Shown: positions 25,096 to 32,937 of the stretch, piece by piece
Numbering within the stretch: position 1 is the stretch's first letter
Layout: the number at the start of each line of letters is the position of its first letter
Assembly (NCBI GenBank): GCA_017412925.1
Contig: JAFPVP010000202.1
Span: 1 to 32,937, forward strand
Direction of reading: 5' to 3'
Source of the DNA: Selenomonadaceae bacterium
GTDB lineage: Bacteria > Bacillota > Negativicutes > Selenomonadales > Selenomonadaceae
Length of the DNA: 32,937 nt
Notes under the pieces: model-generated
The model's database searches: none
What the model was told of the DNA's origin: nothing
Seen by the model: the letters and a program-made list of their open reading frames with translations, nothing else
Made by a program: the position numbers and the translations under genes

Positions 25096-26691
25096 GATCT
25101 TGCAAATTGTTCAATCCCAAAACAAATTTAAAATTCCACGAGTCGACGAGCCGCAAAAAATCTTCGCGGGGATTTTCGCTGAAATATTTTCGGTAATCAA
25201 AGAGCTTGCCGTTGCTACGCAGTGTCAGAAAAATTTTTTCCGCGTCGGTGCGGATTTGGACTGCCGTAAAATTATCTTTCTTGCGGTCGTTGAATTTTTT
25301 ATTGAGCGCGACCCATTCCGATAAAATTTTCGTGACGTGCGCGGGAAGATTTTTCGGGAGTTGTTCGTCAAGGTTGAGCTGCCGATTGATGACAAAAAAT
25401 TTTGACGGCGGCATTTTCGGCAGGAGCGTTCCTTTGCGTTGCAAAATTTTCACGCCGATAATCAAGACCGCCAAAGTTATCGCCTCGGCGAAAAGGAAAC
25501 TCCACCACACCAAATCGGGACGCCACGTGTACGCGCCCGCCAAAAAAATTATCAGTAGTGCGAACGAGCGCAAGAACGCCAGCAAGTTTGAAAATTTCAC
25601 GTGCCCGACCGTCAAAAGAGCCGTCAAAATTATCGCGTTAATCGCGGCGGGAATCAGCGACAGCGCATAAATTCTTAACGCCTCGACGGTTTCGGCTGAC
25701 TCGGTAAAATGTGGCGAGCCAACCAGCAAAATTATCATCGGCAAAATCGCGAAAATTAACCCGCGCCGCAGAGCAGTCTTGAGCAACAATTTCATCGCGG
25801 GCAAATTTTTATCGCCGAATTCAACCGTTAAAATCGGCGTGATTGGCTGTAGTGTCATGCCGGAAGCTGTTCGACAAATTCTGATTGCGATTTGCAAACT
25901 CGCGAAGACCGCCACGCCCTTTAAGCCGAAAACATGGAGCGCATAAAAATTGTACAGGACGATTTGGGACAGCGAAAAAATTTTGCGGAACGTAATGGAA
26001 CTGCCCGCGCGGAGAATTTTTCCAATCGGAATTTCAGCGAACTTGACGGGCGCGAAAAGATTTTTGCCCAGCCGCATATGAAGTTGGCGACCTTCCGACA
26101 GCAAACAAAAAATTGCCGCCGTAATCATTCCGACTGCGATTGCTTCCATGCCCATGCCGAAAACTTTTATGCACAAAAAAATTATCGCGGCGTTCAGGAT
26201 TAGCATGACTTTATAAATTTTTCGGAGCCGATTTTGCAAGCCGATTAATTTCAAAAATTGCAACAGATAAAGCGAAACCACCAGAAAGAATCCGCACACA
26301 GCCAAAGTTCGCCCGTAACTTTCGACAGCGGATATAAATTCGGCGGCACGTGTTCGAATTCGACAATCTGCCAAAAGAACACGTTCACTCCGAGAGCCAA
26401 AATCAATCCAACGGCGATTGAAAGTTTCAGCGCGGCAGTTGAATATTTTTGCGCAACTTCAGATTGAGATTTGCTCACGGCGTCGACCGCCAAAGAAAAT
26501 GCTCCGAAATTTATTGCGAAGCCCGCAACGATGAACAGAAAATAAATTGGCAACATAAAAGAAAACGCTGCCAAACCGTCTTCGCCGAAAAAATATCCGG
26601 AAAGAAAAGTGCTGATGGCTATAAGCGGGAAACGGTCGGGCAACATGTATTCTTTGAAAATTTTTTTGAAAAAAGCTTTTTCGGCTTTCAT
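24962..26691 (-). pseudogene. MATE-family transporter with C-terminal ATPase-like domain, frameshifted
   Basis: The N-terminal frame (26691 to about 26340) shows the start of a MATE/MOP flippase (LPDRFPLIAISTFLSGYFFG, SIAVGLILALGVNVFFW). Near 26330 the frame shifts and continues as ESYGRTLAVCGFFLVVSLYLL through the second transporter half. After about residue 320 it ends in a soluble domain resembling a GHKL/anti-sigma-kinase-type ATPase (KIFLTLRSNGKLFDYRKYF, then VLGLNNLQ), a fusion known in Selenomonas-type MATE proteins. After VLGLNNLQ the family would end, but here the frame runs on into antisense-looking autotransporter sequence to 24962, marking a deletion junction. ATG 26691 has AGG 7 nt upstream. 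The transported substrate is unknown. Confidence 0.82.
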
Positions 26692-26695
26692 AATT

Positions 26696-28083
26696 TTACC
26701 TTTGCCAAAAATCTAATTTATGAATCTTATTGTATTCCTCAGTCGACATCTTGCAACTTTTTGCCGAGAAAATTAAATAATTTTTTTGAGTGGCGTTGTA
26801 GGGCGTCCATTTTTTTTGATTCGACAAATTTTTAACGTGAGTCCAAAGCATCATCATTTCTTGCGACAATTTTGTTTGGCGGGAATTTAATTTTGTCGGA
26901 AGAGCTTTGCCGCCGGGAAAGTCGTGAAAAATATATGGTATGTCGTAAGTGTGCGCCGCGCCGTGAGAAAAATTTTCCGGCAAATAATTCGGCGCGGTCT
27001 CGTCGGCAAATTCATAAGAGTAAACCGGAATTTTTTCGGCAAGAGTGCAATTCATTTCCTCTTCCGTCACGGCGAACAATGCGTCCGTTATAATCGTCGC
27101 GTAAGCTTCGGCGGGCGAAGAAAATTTTTCCAAAGAGTATTCGCGCAAAATATCTTCGGCGGTTATGTTCGGAAAATCTTTGGCGATATTTTGAACGTCC
27201 TTGATGTAATCGTCTGCAGTCATCTGCCGTTTCGCGTCAAGTTCTGTCATCGCCACAAGGAAAGAGCCTTCGTTGCGCGCCGTGCCGTTTACAAAAATCA
27301 CGTCGTGTACATGCCCCGCACGAATTGCATCGCCGATTTGTTCTGTCAGATATTCGCCGTCCGTCGTAAACAAACTTGGAAAAGTTTGCGCCTTTAAAAT
27401 TTCTTCAGTGGAAAGATTGCGCAAATCCTGTGCGGTAGGATTGACCAGCCCCGCCGCTTTAACAAAGTCATCAGCTTTTTTCAGTGCAACTGCTTTCTGG
27501 TAAGAATGCCTCATCGCCGTACAGCCGCTCATGCTGATTGCCGCTTGGAACAAGTTCGCCGCTTTAGGTGAAGTCATCAACGCCAAGACACTTTGCGCAC
27601 CGGTCGATTGTCCCGCGATAGTTACGTTGTTGGGGTCGCCGCCGAAAGCCGAAATATTTTTCTGCACCCATTCGAGCGCGGCAACTTGATCCATTAAGCC
27701 GTAATTCGTTGTCGCGTGACCTTCGCGCTCAAGGGCGGGATGACCGAAGAAACCCAACACGCCCAAGCGGAAATTGAACGTCACGACGATAGACTTGCCG
27801 ACCTTCGCCAGCGGCAAAGGATTGTAATCGTTGGCAGAACCGACAGTAAGCCCGCCGTCGAGAATTCGTGCAAGTCGGCATTTTGGGCGGCTCGTGCTTT
27901 GTATTCGGTCGCCTGCAAAATTCCGCTCCAAGGTTTGACAACTTGCGGCGGTCGCCAACGCAATTCACCAAGCGGCGGCGCGGCGTACGGTATACCCTTG
28001 AAACAGGCGACGCCGTCAACCACGACGCCTTGAACTTTGCCGGCAGTCGTTGAAACAATCGGTGCTTTCTTAACGTGAGTCAA
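26696..28083 (-). pseudogene. Type-B carboxylesterase, internal deletion and frameshift
   Basis: An alpha/beta-hydrolase of the cholinesterase-type family that cleaves carboxylic esters. The N-terminal frame (28083 to about 27860) has GKVQGVVVDGVACFKGIPYAAPP in family style and RWRPPQVVKPWSG. It then fails, and another frame gives DGGLTVGSANDYNP, VVTFNFRLGVLGFFGHP, the nucleophile Ser in GQSTGAQSV, the acid in RNEGSF and the His in GAAHTYDIPY. Between the two frames about 40 residues that normally contain EDCLYLNV and the HGGG oxyanion loop are gone. The triad remains but the enzyme should be inactive. The start is TTG 28083, just after the preceding stop, with no clear SD. Confidence 0.88.
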
Positions 28084-28086
28084 TAT

Positions 28087-28737
28087 TCAAGGCTCATGAG
28101 TTGTAGCAAGCTCCTTGCCGAGTTCGTAAGCTCGATTTAAATCTTGCGGGAAAAGTTCCGCGCTGAGTTTGGTCTTGAGCTCGACGGGAACGGCGGCGGT
28201 GTGATATTTGCTGTAATCGTCAAATTGGAGCGTCGAATTGGCGACCATGTACTTGCACGCGCCAAAACCTTTTTCCAGCAGGAAAGCATCGTACTTGCAA
28301 GAATTTTCAATGCCCATCTTCGACATAAATTGTTGGTTGCCGTTCATGCTGTAAATCACAACGCTGCGATATTCGCGCTCAACCATTCTTTCGTGCGCGT
28401 CGTAATTGCAGTGCGAAAAATAAAGTCTCTCCAACAGCGCGCTCATAGAGCTTGACATGTGCCCGTTGTAAATCGGCGTGGCAAAAATCCAAGCGTCCGC
28501 CGCCAGCATGTCGTTCATCACGGTTGTGAAGTCGTCCTTCATGGCGCAACCTTTGCCGTAAAAATTACTCTTGCGCTTGCAGGCGAAACAACTTCGACAG
28601 CCTTTGAAGTTCAGCGGATAAAGATTCACGATTTGAATTTCGGCACCGGCGTCACTTGCTCCGCGGCAAGCTTCTGCCAAAAGTTTCGCGCTGTTGCCTT
28701 TGAGCCGCGCCAAGCCGTTCAATCCGATAATTTTCAT
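28087..28737 (-). CDS. Flavodoxin-fold oxidoreductase with Cys cluster (iron-sulfur flavoprotein-like)
   Basis: A 216-residue protein of the NADPH-dependent FMN reductase / iron-sulfur flavoprotein superfamily. The N-terminus MKIIGLNGLARLKGNSAKLL is the FMN phosphate-binding loop. Cys47, Cys50, Cys53 and Cys64 (GCRSCFACKRK...GKGCAMKDD) resemble the compact cluster of iron-sulfur flavoproteins, although the last spacing is longer than usual. FATPIYNGHMSS contacts FMN in this family. The electron donor and target are unknown. ATG 28737 has an AGG-containing site upstream. It follows the quinone reductase by 15 nt and is followed 3 nt later by the carboxylesterase, so it is co-transcribed. Confidence 0.82.
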   Translation of the reverse strand: MKIIGLNGLARLKGNSAKLLAEACRGASDAGAEIQIVNLYPLNFKGCRSCFACKRKSNFYGKGCAMKDDFTTVMNDMLAADAWIFATPIYNGHMSSSMSALLERLYFSHCNYDAHERMVEREYRSVVIYSMNGNQQFMSKMGIENSCKYDAFLLEKGFGACKYMVANSTLQFDDYSKYHTAAVPVELKTKLSAELFPQDLNRAYELGKELATTHEP

Positions 28738-28752
28738 TTGCCTGCCCTCTAA

Positions 28753-29313
28753 TCACAAAGCCAAAATGAATTCCGCCATATCGTCGGCGTGCTTCTTGCA
28801 ATTCGTAACGACTTCGGTGTATCTTTCTTCGGGATAAACTTTGGGGATATAATTCGCCTTGAACGTGCAGAAAAGTTTTTTGAACTCCATTTTGCAAGTA
28901 ATCGTGTAGCGTTTGAGAAACGCGCTGAAATCGTCCATGGTGTAGCCGACAATGCCGTCGTGTTGATAAGCTTCGCCAGGACCGCCGACCGTCGTTGACG
29001 CGATGAAAAATTTTCCTTTGAGCGCGTTGCCTTTGGAGCCGTAAGCCCAGCTGTGCTCCATGACTTTATCAATGTAAAATTTGAGCAGAGTCGGCACGCT
29101 GTACCAATGCGTCGGGTATTGAAAAACGATAATGTCCGCCTTCAACAGCGCGGCTTGCTCCGCCTTAACGTCGAATTGATAATCGGGATAAAGTTCGTCG
29201 AGCTTGCGAATTTCGGCGTCAGGCAACTTTTGAGCGAGCTCCTCCAAAATCGTTTTGTTCGCCAGAGATTTTTTTAAATCGGGATGACCCGAAATGACTA
29301 AAAAATTTTTCAT
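28753..29313 (-). CDS. NAD(P)H dehydrogenase (quinone), MdaB/KefF-type flavodoxin fold
   Basis: A 186-residue cytoplasmic flavoprotein that passes two electrons from NAD(P)H to quinones or similar electrophiles. The N-terminal FLVISGHPDLKKSLANK binds FMN, QYPTHWYSVPTLLKFYIDKV is the family signature, and HSWAYG and TVGGPGEAY complete the active site. Length is standard. ATG 29313 directly abuts the stop of the preceding DUF1566 gene (TAAATG) and GAGG lies about 10 nt upstream. The KefF members regulate potassium efflux, but no Kef gene is here, so a detoxifying role is more likely. Confidence 0.88.
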   Translation of the reverse strand: MKNFLVISGHPDLKKSLANKTILEELAQKLPDAEIRKLDELYPDYQFDVKAEQAALLKADIIVFQYPTHWYSVPTLLKFYIDKVMEHSWAYGSKGNALKGKFFIASTTVGGPGEAYQHDGIVGYTMDDFSAFLKRYTITCKMEFKKLFCTFKANYIPKVYPEERYTEVVTNCKKHADDMAEFILAL

Positions 29314-30891
29314 TTAAGTAACACCTCTTACAGGTTTAATCTTGTACTTGCCGCGCAACCTGTCGGCGTAGTAGCCGTCGTAAGCGAACATGTGATTGAT
29401 TCCCCAGTTGAACATGCCGTTGAAAGTTTCGCGGGCGACGAGGAATGCAAACGATTCGTCATAAAATTTCGGGAAAAGATTTTTGCTGACCCACTGACGA
29501 TTGTCCACCTTACGGTTTATCAGCGTGGAAAGTTCCTTCATGCCGGGCAGGTGCCAATCGGAAAAGCCGACAAGTTCATTTTCGGCGAGGAAATTTTCTG
29601 CCTCCGGCGCAGTCATGAGCGGCAATTCGTCGCGAAGCCACATCAGCTTTGCAAAATTGTCTATGACGACGCCATTGCCGACGGTGTAGCGCGCCTCCGA
29701 TTTATCTGCGAGATTTGCGTAGCCTTCGGAAATGGCAATGCACCCGCAACGCTGATTCTTTTCGATGGGCACCGCGCAACCGTAGCCGAAAAATATCGCC
29801 CAAACTCTTGCGCCGTCCGTCAAAGTATGCGGCTCCGCCGTCCAATAAAAATCCGAATCAATATACGGCGCGAAACTTTTCAACTTCTCGTAATGCAAGC
29901 CCGTTTGCAAATCAATCAAGCAGTGTTGGAGCGTGGCGGAAGAAGTTTTCGTTAGGCTTGCGTTGATGTTGATGACCTCGCCTTTGTCGCTGAAAATTTC
30001 GATTTGCCCGCCGGAAGGTATTTGAAATTTTTTATTGGCGGCGTCCAAATTTCTGACGAGCCGATAACAAAGCGGCATGGATTTTTCAGCGTAGTAGCCG
30101 TCGTAGCCGAAATTAAAATTCGTGACCCAGACGTAAGTGTTTTTGAACAAATTCGAGGTTATGTGCTGGAGAATGGGCGGTTTCAATTTGTCATGCTCGA
30201 AAAATTCGTCGAAGTACCAGCTGCCGCCCTCGAAGCTCTCGTCAAAAATGGAGTTAAGTTCGTGCATCGTCGGCAAACGCCAGTTGTTGTAGCCCGCGAA
30301 ATTATACGTCGGCAAATCTTTCAGCACGTCGTCATAACTTTTGCGCTCGTTCTGATTTTTTTGCCACATAACTTTTAAGAAAGTATCGGTGACAGTGCCG
30401 TCGCCGTTATCGATGAATCGGCTTTTTGCGTCGGGACATTTTCTGCCGCGAACAGCCACGCCGTAACTTGTGAGCGTTTTATTTTTGGCGGTCGCCGCGC
30501 CCAAATTTAAATTTATCACCCAGCCGCAATCGGAGCGCAAGCCGTAAGTCGCGCCGCACCAATAATCCTGCGCCGTCAGCGTCCGGAAAATTTCTTGCGG
30601 GAAAGCGGGACTTGTCTTCGTGTAATCAATCAGCGAGCGCAATTCTGCTTTGGAAGGGACGCGCCAATCCGAAAAGCCGCCGTAAGCCATCTTGTTCAGT
30701 TGCGGGATATAATTTTCGACGAAAGCAAACCAATTCAGCGGGCGGTTGCAGTAGCGAAAATTTTCCTCGTCGAGGCTCTTGACTTCCCAATCCAAGCCAG
30801 TGGTGCTGTCTCTTATAACTGCGACTTCTTCTCCTTTGCAACGTTCAAAATTTAGCGGCTTGCCCTCCGCGTCAAGGAATATGTAGCACAT
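29314..30891 (-). CDS. Three-repeat DUF1566 (Lcl C-terminal-like) protein
   Basis: A 525-residue protein with three DUF1566-type units. Unit 1 (about 20-150) has TGLDWEV and GGFSDWRVPSKAELRSLIDY. Unit 2 (about 165-310) has DNGDGTVTDTFLKVMWQKN and GYNNWRLPTMHELNSI. Unit 3 (about 400-525) has GNGVVIDNFAKLMWLRDE and GFSDWHLPGMKELSTLI. DUF1566 has a C-type-lectin-like fold and usually lies in surface or fimbrial proteins, but this protein has no signal peptide. The frame is open to 30987; ATG 30891 is the start because AGGAG lies 8 nt upstream. It begins 1 nt after the cupin stop, and its place among redox enzymes is odd. Confidence 0.85.
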   Translation of the reverse strand: MCYIFLDAEGKPLNFERCKGEEVAVIRDSTTGLDWEVKSLDEENFRYCNRPLNWFAFVENYIPQLNKMAYGGFSDWRVPSKAELRSLIDYTKTSPAFPQEIFRTLTAQDYWCGATYGLRSDCGWVINLNLGAATAKNKTLTSYGVAVRGRKCPDAKSRFIDNGDGTVTDTFLKVMWQKNQNERKSYDDVLKDLPTYNFAGYNNWRLPTMHELNSIFDESFEGGSWYFDEFFEHDKLKPPILQHITSNLFKNTYVWVTNFNFGYDGYYAEKSMPLCYRLVRNLDAANKKFQIPSGGQIEIFSDKGEVININASLTKTSSATLQHCLIDLQTGLHYEKLKSFAPYIDSDFYWTAEPHTLTDGARVWAIFFGYGCAVPIEKNQRCGCIAISEGYANLADKSEARYTVGNGVVIDNFAKLMWLRDELPLMTAPEAENFLAENELVGFSDWHLPGMKELSTLINRKVDNRQWVSKNLFPKFYDESFAFLVARETFNGMFNWGINHMFAYDGYYADRLRGKYKIKPVRGVT

Positions 30892-30892
30892 T

Positions 30893-31228
30893 TTAAGCTC
30901 TCCTGCCGTCGGGAATCGGGTCTTTAATGGGATTGAAAACGTCGATGGCTTCGGTGTCGCCCACCGCAACGAACGAGTGCGGGACATTCGGCGGGATAAA
31001 GTAAGCGTCGCCCGCGCCGATTTGATATTCTTTGCCGTCCTCGACGATGATAAAGCCGCCCTTGATGCAGTAGCCGAACTGCTCGCTTTCGTGCGTGTGC
31101 ATTGCGACTTTGCTGCCGTCCGCCATGTTCCAATGGAAAACGTTCATCAACGCGCCCTTGCCCAGATATTGGAAGACGACGCCCGGATTAATTTCCTTCT
31201 TTTCAATCTTGTCGTGATAAATCATCAT
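30893..31228 (-). CDS. Small cupin-domain protein
   Basis: A single-domain cupin of 111 residues. Motif 1 contains His44 and His46 (VAMHTHESEQFGYCIKG) with a nearby Glu, and motif 2 has His84 (GDAYFIPPNVPHSF), together making the usual three-His-plus-Glu metal site. Stand-alone cupins of this type include oxygenases, isomerases and binding proteins, and the sequence does not decide which. The frame is open to 31252 but that start would place the SD AAGGAG inside the gene; ATG 31228, 10 nt after it, is used. The nitroreductase stop is 20 nt upstream. Confidence 0.85.
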   Translation of the reverse strand: MMIYHDKIEKKEINPGVVFQYLGKGALMNVFHWNMADGSKVAMHTHESEQFGYCIKGGFIIVEDGKEYQIGAGDAYFIPPNVPHSFVAVGDTEAIDVFNPIKDPIPDGRRA

Positions 31229-31248
31229 TTGAATCGCTCTCCTTAAAT

Positions 31249-31833
31249 TCAAACGTAAGTAACCTCATTGCCCTTGCGCGGCAGCGGCTTGCGATTAGGT
31301 TCGCCGTCCTTAGCATAACCCAGAGCCATCGAAGCATAGACTCGTTCAGTTTCTTTCAAGCCGAGTTCACGCAGGCAGGAAAAAATTTTTTCGTCCTCGG
31401 TGAGCCAGTGAATTTGATTAATCCAGCAGCTGCCCAAGTCCAATTCGTTGGCGGCAACCATCATGTTTTCGACGGCGACCGCGCAATCTGCCATGTTGTT
31501 GCCGTAATTTTTTTGATTGGCGACGATAATTAGAACAGGCGCGTTGTAGTGGAAGACGTAGCCGCCTTTTTTGGAAAGCAGAATCGAAGTTTTGAGGCTC
31601 GAATAAGTTTCGGGCGTGATTTCCATTTTCGCGAAAGCCTCTTGTGCAAGCGTCGCGAGTTTGTCGAGAATTTTTTTATCTTGCACAACGATAAAATGAT
31701 TCGTCTGATTGTTGCCGCCGCTGGGAGCGTGTCTGCCCGCCTCGATAATTTTTTCCAACTTGTCGCGCTCGACGGGAGCCGAACTGTAACCGCGCGTGCT
31801 TCTGCGCGTCAAAATTGCGTCAAGAGTGTCCAT
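31249..31833 (-). CDS. Nitroreductase family protein
   Basis: An FMN-dependent, NAD(P)H-using reductase of 194 residues, typically acting on nitroaromatics, quinones or other electrophiles. The FMN-binding start is LTRRSTRGY with HAPSGGNNQTNHF; the second half has DCAVAVENMMVAANELDLGSCWI and the tail YASMALGYAKDG that closes the cofactor site. Length and motifs are those of the short nitroreductase group. ATG 31833 overlaps the tautomerase stop by 1 nt (TAATG), so the two are coupled. The natural substrate is unknown. Confidence 0.92.
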   Translation of the reverse strand: MDTLDAILTRRSTRGYSSAPVERDKLEKIIEAGRHAPSGGNNQTNHFIVVQDKKILDKLATLAQEAFAKMEITPETYSSLKTSILLSKKGGYVFHYNAPVLIIVANQKNYGNNMADCAVAVENMMVAANELDLGSCWINQIHWLTEDEKIFSCLRELGLKETERVYASMALGYAKDGEPNRKPLPRKGNEVTYV

Positions 31834-32102
31834 TAACTTTCAGCCGCCTTTTTGATTCTCTCGACGATTTCGGGATTTTTGCTCCACTCGTCCTCGTTGA
31901 ATTTGCTCCACGCCTTGCTGGGGTGTTCGCTGAAACGAATTCCCGCCGCGCCGACGTCTTCCAGTTCGTGACCGTCAAAGAAAATATAAACGCGGTCTTT
32001 GGGGACGTTGGTTATCTCGGAAAAAATTTCGACGTATCTTTTCGCCAAAACTTTTTTTTGAGATTCAGCCAACGCGATAGATTTAACGCTGATTGCCGGC
32101 AT
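31833..32102 (-). CDS. 4-Oxalocrotonate tautomerase family protein
   Basis: An 89-residue protein starting Met-Pro, so Pro1 becomes the catalytic base after Met removal, as in the tautomerase family. The start PAISVKSIALAES and the helix KRYVEIFSEITNVP then VYIFFDGHE fit the family; at 89 residues it is longer than the 62-residue 4-OT. The frame stays open to 32201, but ATG 32102 has AAGGAG 9 nt upstream and gives Pro1. It follows the debranching enzyme by 4 nt and overlaps the nitroreductase start. Substrate unknown. Confidence 0.9.
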   Translation of the reverse strand: MPAISVKSIALAESQKKVLAKRYVEIFSEITNVPKDRVYIFFDGHELEDVGAAGIRFSEHPSKAWSKFNEDEWSKNPEIVERIKKAAES

Positions 32103-32106
32103 GTTA

Positions 32107-32937
32107 TCAAGCTCCTTTCGCCGTGCAGATGATGACCGAACGCGCCCCGATAACGAATTTCTCCGCAGAATTAATCGGCGCGGGTTCGTCGTAAAAAGCA
32201 TTGTCGCCCAAATCGGTGTTGACTTCGACCTGCCAACTTAAATTTTGCGGCAGAGCGGGCAGCCAAACGCCGTGGCTTTCCCAGTGCGCGTTGATTCCCA
32301 GATAAATAAAATCGTCTTTGCCGTCGCGAGTTTTCCCCGCGAACATAATCCCGACAACGCGATTTTCGGGCGAGTAATCGAATTGCCACGCCTCGACGCC
32401 GTGCGAACTGATTGCAGGGTAGCCAATCGGAATTCCCGTCGACATTCTCATCAAAACGGGATGATTTTTGCGGAAGGCTATCATTTTCTTGAAAAACTTA
32501 AACAAGTCTTGATTCTTTTGCAGGTCGTTCCAATCGAGCCAGGAAATTTTGTTGTCTTGGCAGTAGGGATTGTTGTTGCCGTATTGAGTGTTGCCGAATT
32601 CGTCGCCGGCGAGAATCATCGGAATTCCAATGCTCGTGAGCAAAATTGCGGCGGCATTTTTAATCATCTTGTGGCGCAAATATTTAACATCGGCGGGCAA
32701 ATCGTAATCGCCCTCCCAGCCGCAATTCCAGCTGTGATTGTCGTCGCCGCCGTCGGAGCCGCCCCAGCCGTTCGCCTCGTTGTGCTTGTCGTTGTAGGCA
32801 AACAAATCGTAAAGCGTGAAGCCGTCGTGGCAGGTGATGAAGTTGACGGACGCGCAATCGCCGCGCCAAGCCCTGTCGTAAATATCTTCGGAGCCGGCTA
32901 TCCTGTAGGCGACGCAATGAGCCAAGCCCGCCTCGCC
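32107..32937 (-). CDS. glgX: Glycogen debranching enzyme (GlgX/isoamylase-type GH13), partial
   Basis: The C-terminal 276 or so residues of a GH13_11 enzyme that hydrolyses alpha-1,6 branches of glycogen or limit dextrins. VNFITCHDGFTLYDLFAYNDKHN contains the conserved His-Asp of GH13 region IV, followed by the family's NEANGWGG, LLTSIGIPMILAGDEFG and NPYCQDNKISWLDW, then a C-terminal beta domain ending IICTAKGA. The frame is open to the right edge, so the catalytic Asp and Glu lie outside the window. It is the upstream-most gene of the minus-strand run and the tautomerase follows 4 nt after its stop. Confidence 0.93.
   Translation of the reverse strand, partial: GEAGLAHCVAYRIAGSEDIYDRAWRGDCASVNFITCHDGFTLYDLFAYNDKHNEANGWGGSDGGDDNHSWNCGWEGDYDLPADVKYLRHKMIKNAAAILLTSIGIPMILAGDEFGNTQYGNNNPYCQDNKISWLDWNDLQKNQDLFKFFKKMIAFRKNHPVLMRMSTGIPIGYPAISSHGVEAWQFDYSPENRVVGIMFAGKTRDGKDDFIYLGINAHWESHGVWLPALPQNLSWQVEVNTDLGDNAFYDEPAPINSAEKFVIGARSVIICTAKGA

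Noticed and set aside
1-32937. CRISPR arrays, tRNA or rRNA genes, and riboswitches.
   Set aside because: No regularly spaced repeats, cloverleaf-like segments or known riboswitch cores were noticed on reading; upstream regions of most genes are too short for a riboswitch.

Overview
The window most likely comes from an anaerobic Negativicutes bacterium (Selenomonas-like). The housekeeping genes and Shine-Dalgarno (SD) sites are Firmicutes-like: a YacL-type PIN/TRAM protein, the aluminium-resistance/methionine gamma-lyase family protein, and strong AGGAGG sites, often before TTG or GTG starts. It also encodes true outer-membrane proteins (a porin and an autotransporter barrel, both ending in Phe). 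This placement is an inference from gene content; no 16S rRNA is present.

Region 1 (1-13.8 kb) is intact core genome. It holds the end of rfbA (dTDP-sugar synthesis), then on the minus strand radA plus a PLP enzyme, then a plus-strand glycerate kinase that converges on a cobalamin adenosyltransferase sitting just behind an L-lactate permease. Next come rluB with a BaiN/HI0933-type flavoprotein, and a dapF-gmk-rpoZ-coaBC-PIN/TRAM run that ends at a clear terminator and starts from a near-consensus promoter. A HXXEE-family membrane protein closes the region.

Region 2 (13.9-20.5 kb, plus strand) is the decayed replication module of a prophage. It contains a small conserved leader gene, a DUF2800 gene with an internal deletion, an intact DUF2815 gene, several small phage genes, a stand-alone protein carrying the glycyl-radical tail of anaerobic ribonucleotide reductase, a family-A DNA polymerase split by an IS982-type element and also frameshifted, and a broken thyX. 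The IS left a 6-bp target duplication. Removing the IS and one TSD copy on paper restores the polymerase frame exactly at that point. The transposase itself is also broken.

Region 3 (20.5-32.9 kb, minus strand) is one tightly packed gene run. In transcription order: end of a glycogen debranching enzyme, 4-oxalocrotonate-type tautomerase, nitroreductase, cupin, a three-repeat DUF1566 protein, two flavodoxin-fold oxidoreductases, a type-B carboxylesterase (broken), a MATE transporter (broken), an autotransporter (broken and 5'-truncated), a secreted FGE/SUMF1-fold protein and a porin. The first part looks like a redox or electrophile-handling set and the last part is cell-envelope. Seven broken genes lie between 14 and 28.1 kb and none before, so this part of the chromosome is degrading.

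No rRNA, tRNA, CRISPR array, toxin-antitoxin pair or recognisable new defence system was seen. The most unusual items are the stand-alone NrdD tail protein, the matched promoter-SD cassettes in front of dapF and the HXXEE gene, and the C-type-lectin-fold secreted protein whose C-terminus resembles the variable region of diversity-generating retroelement targets.
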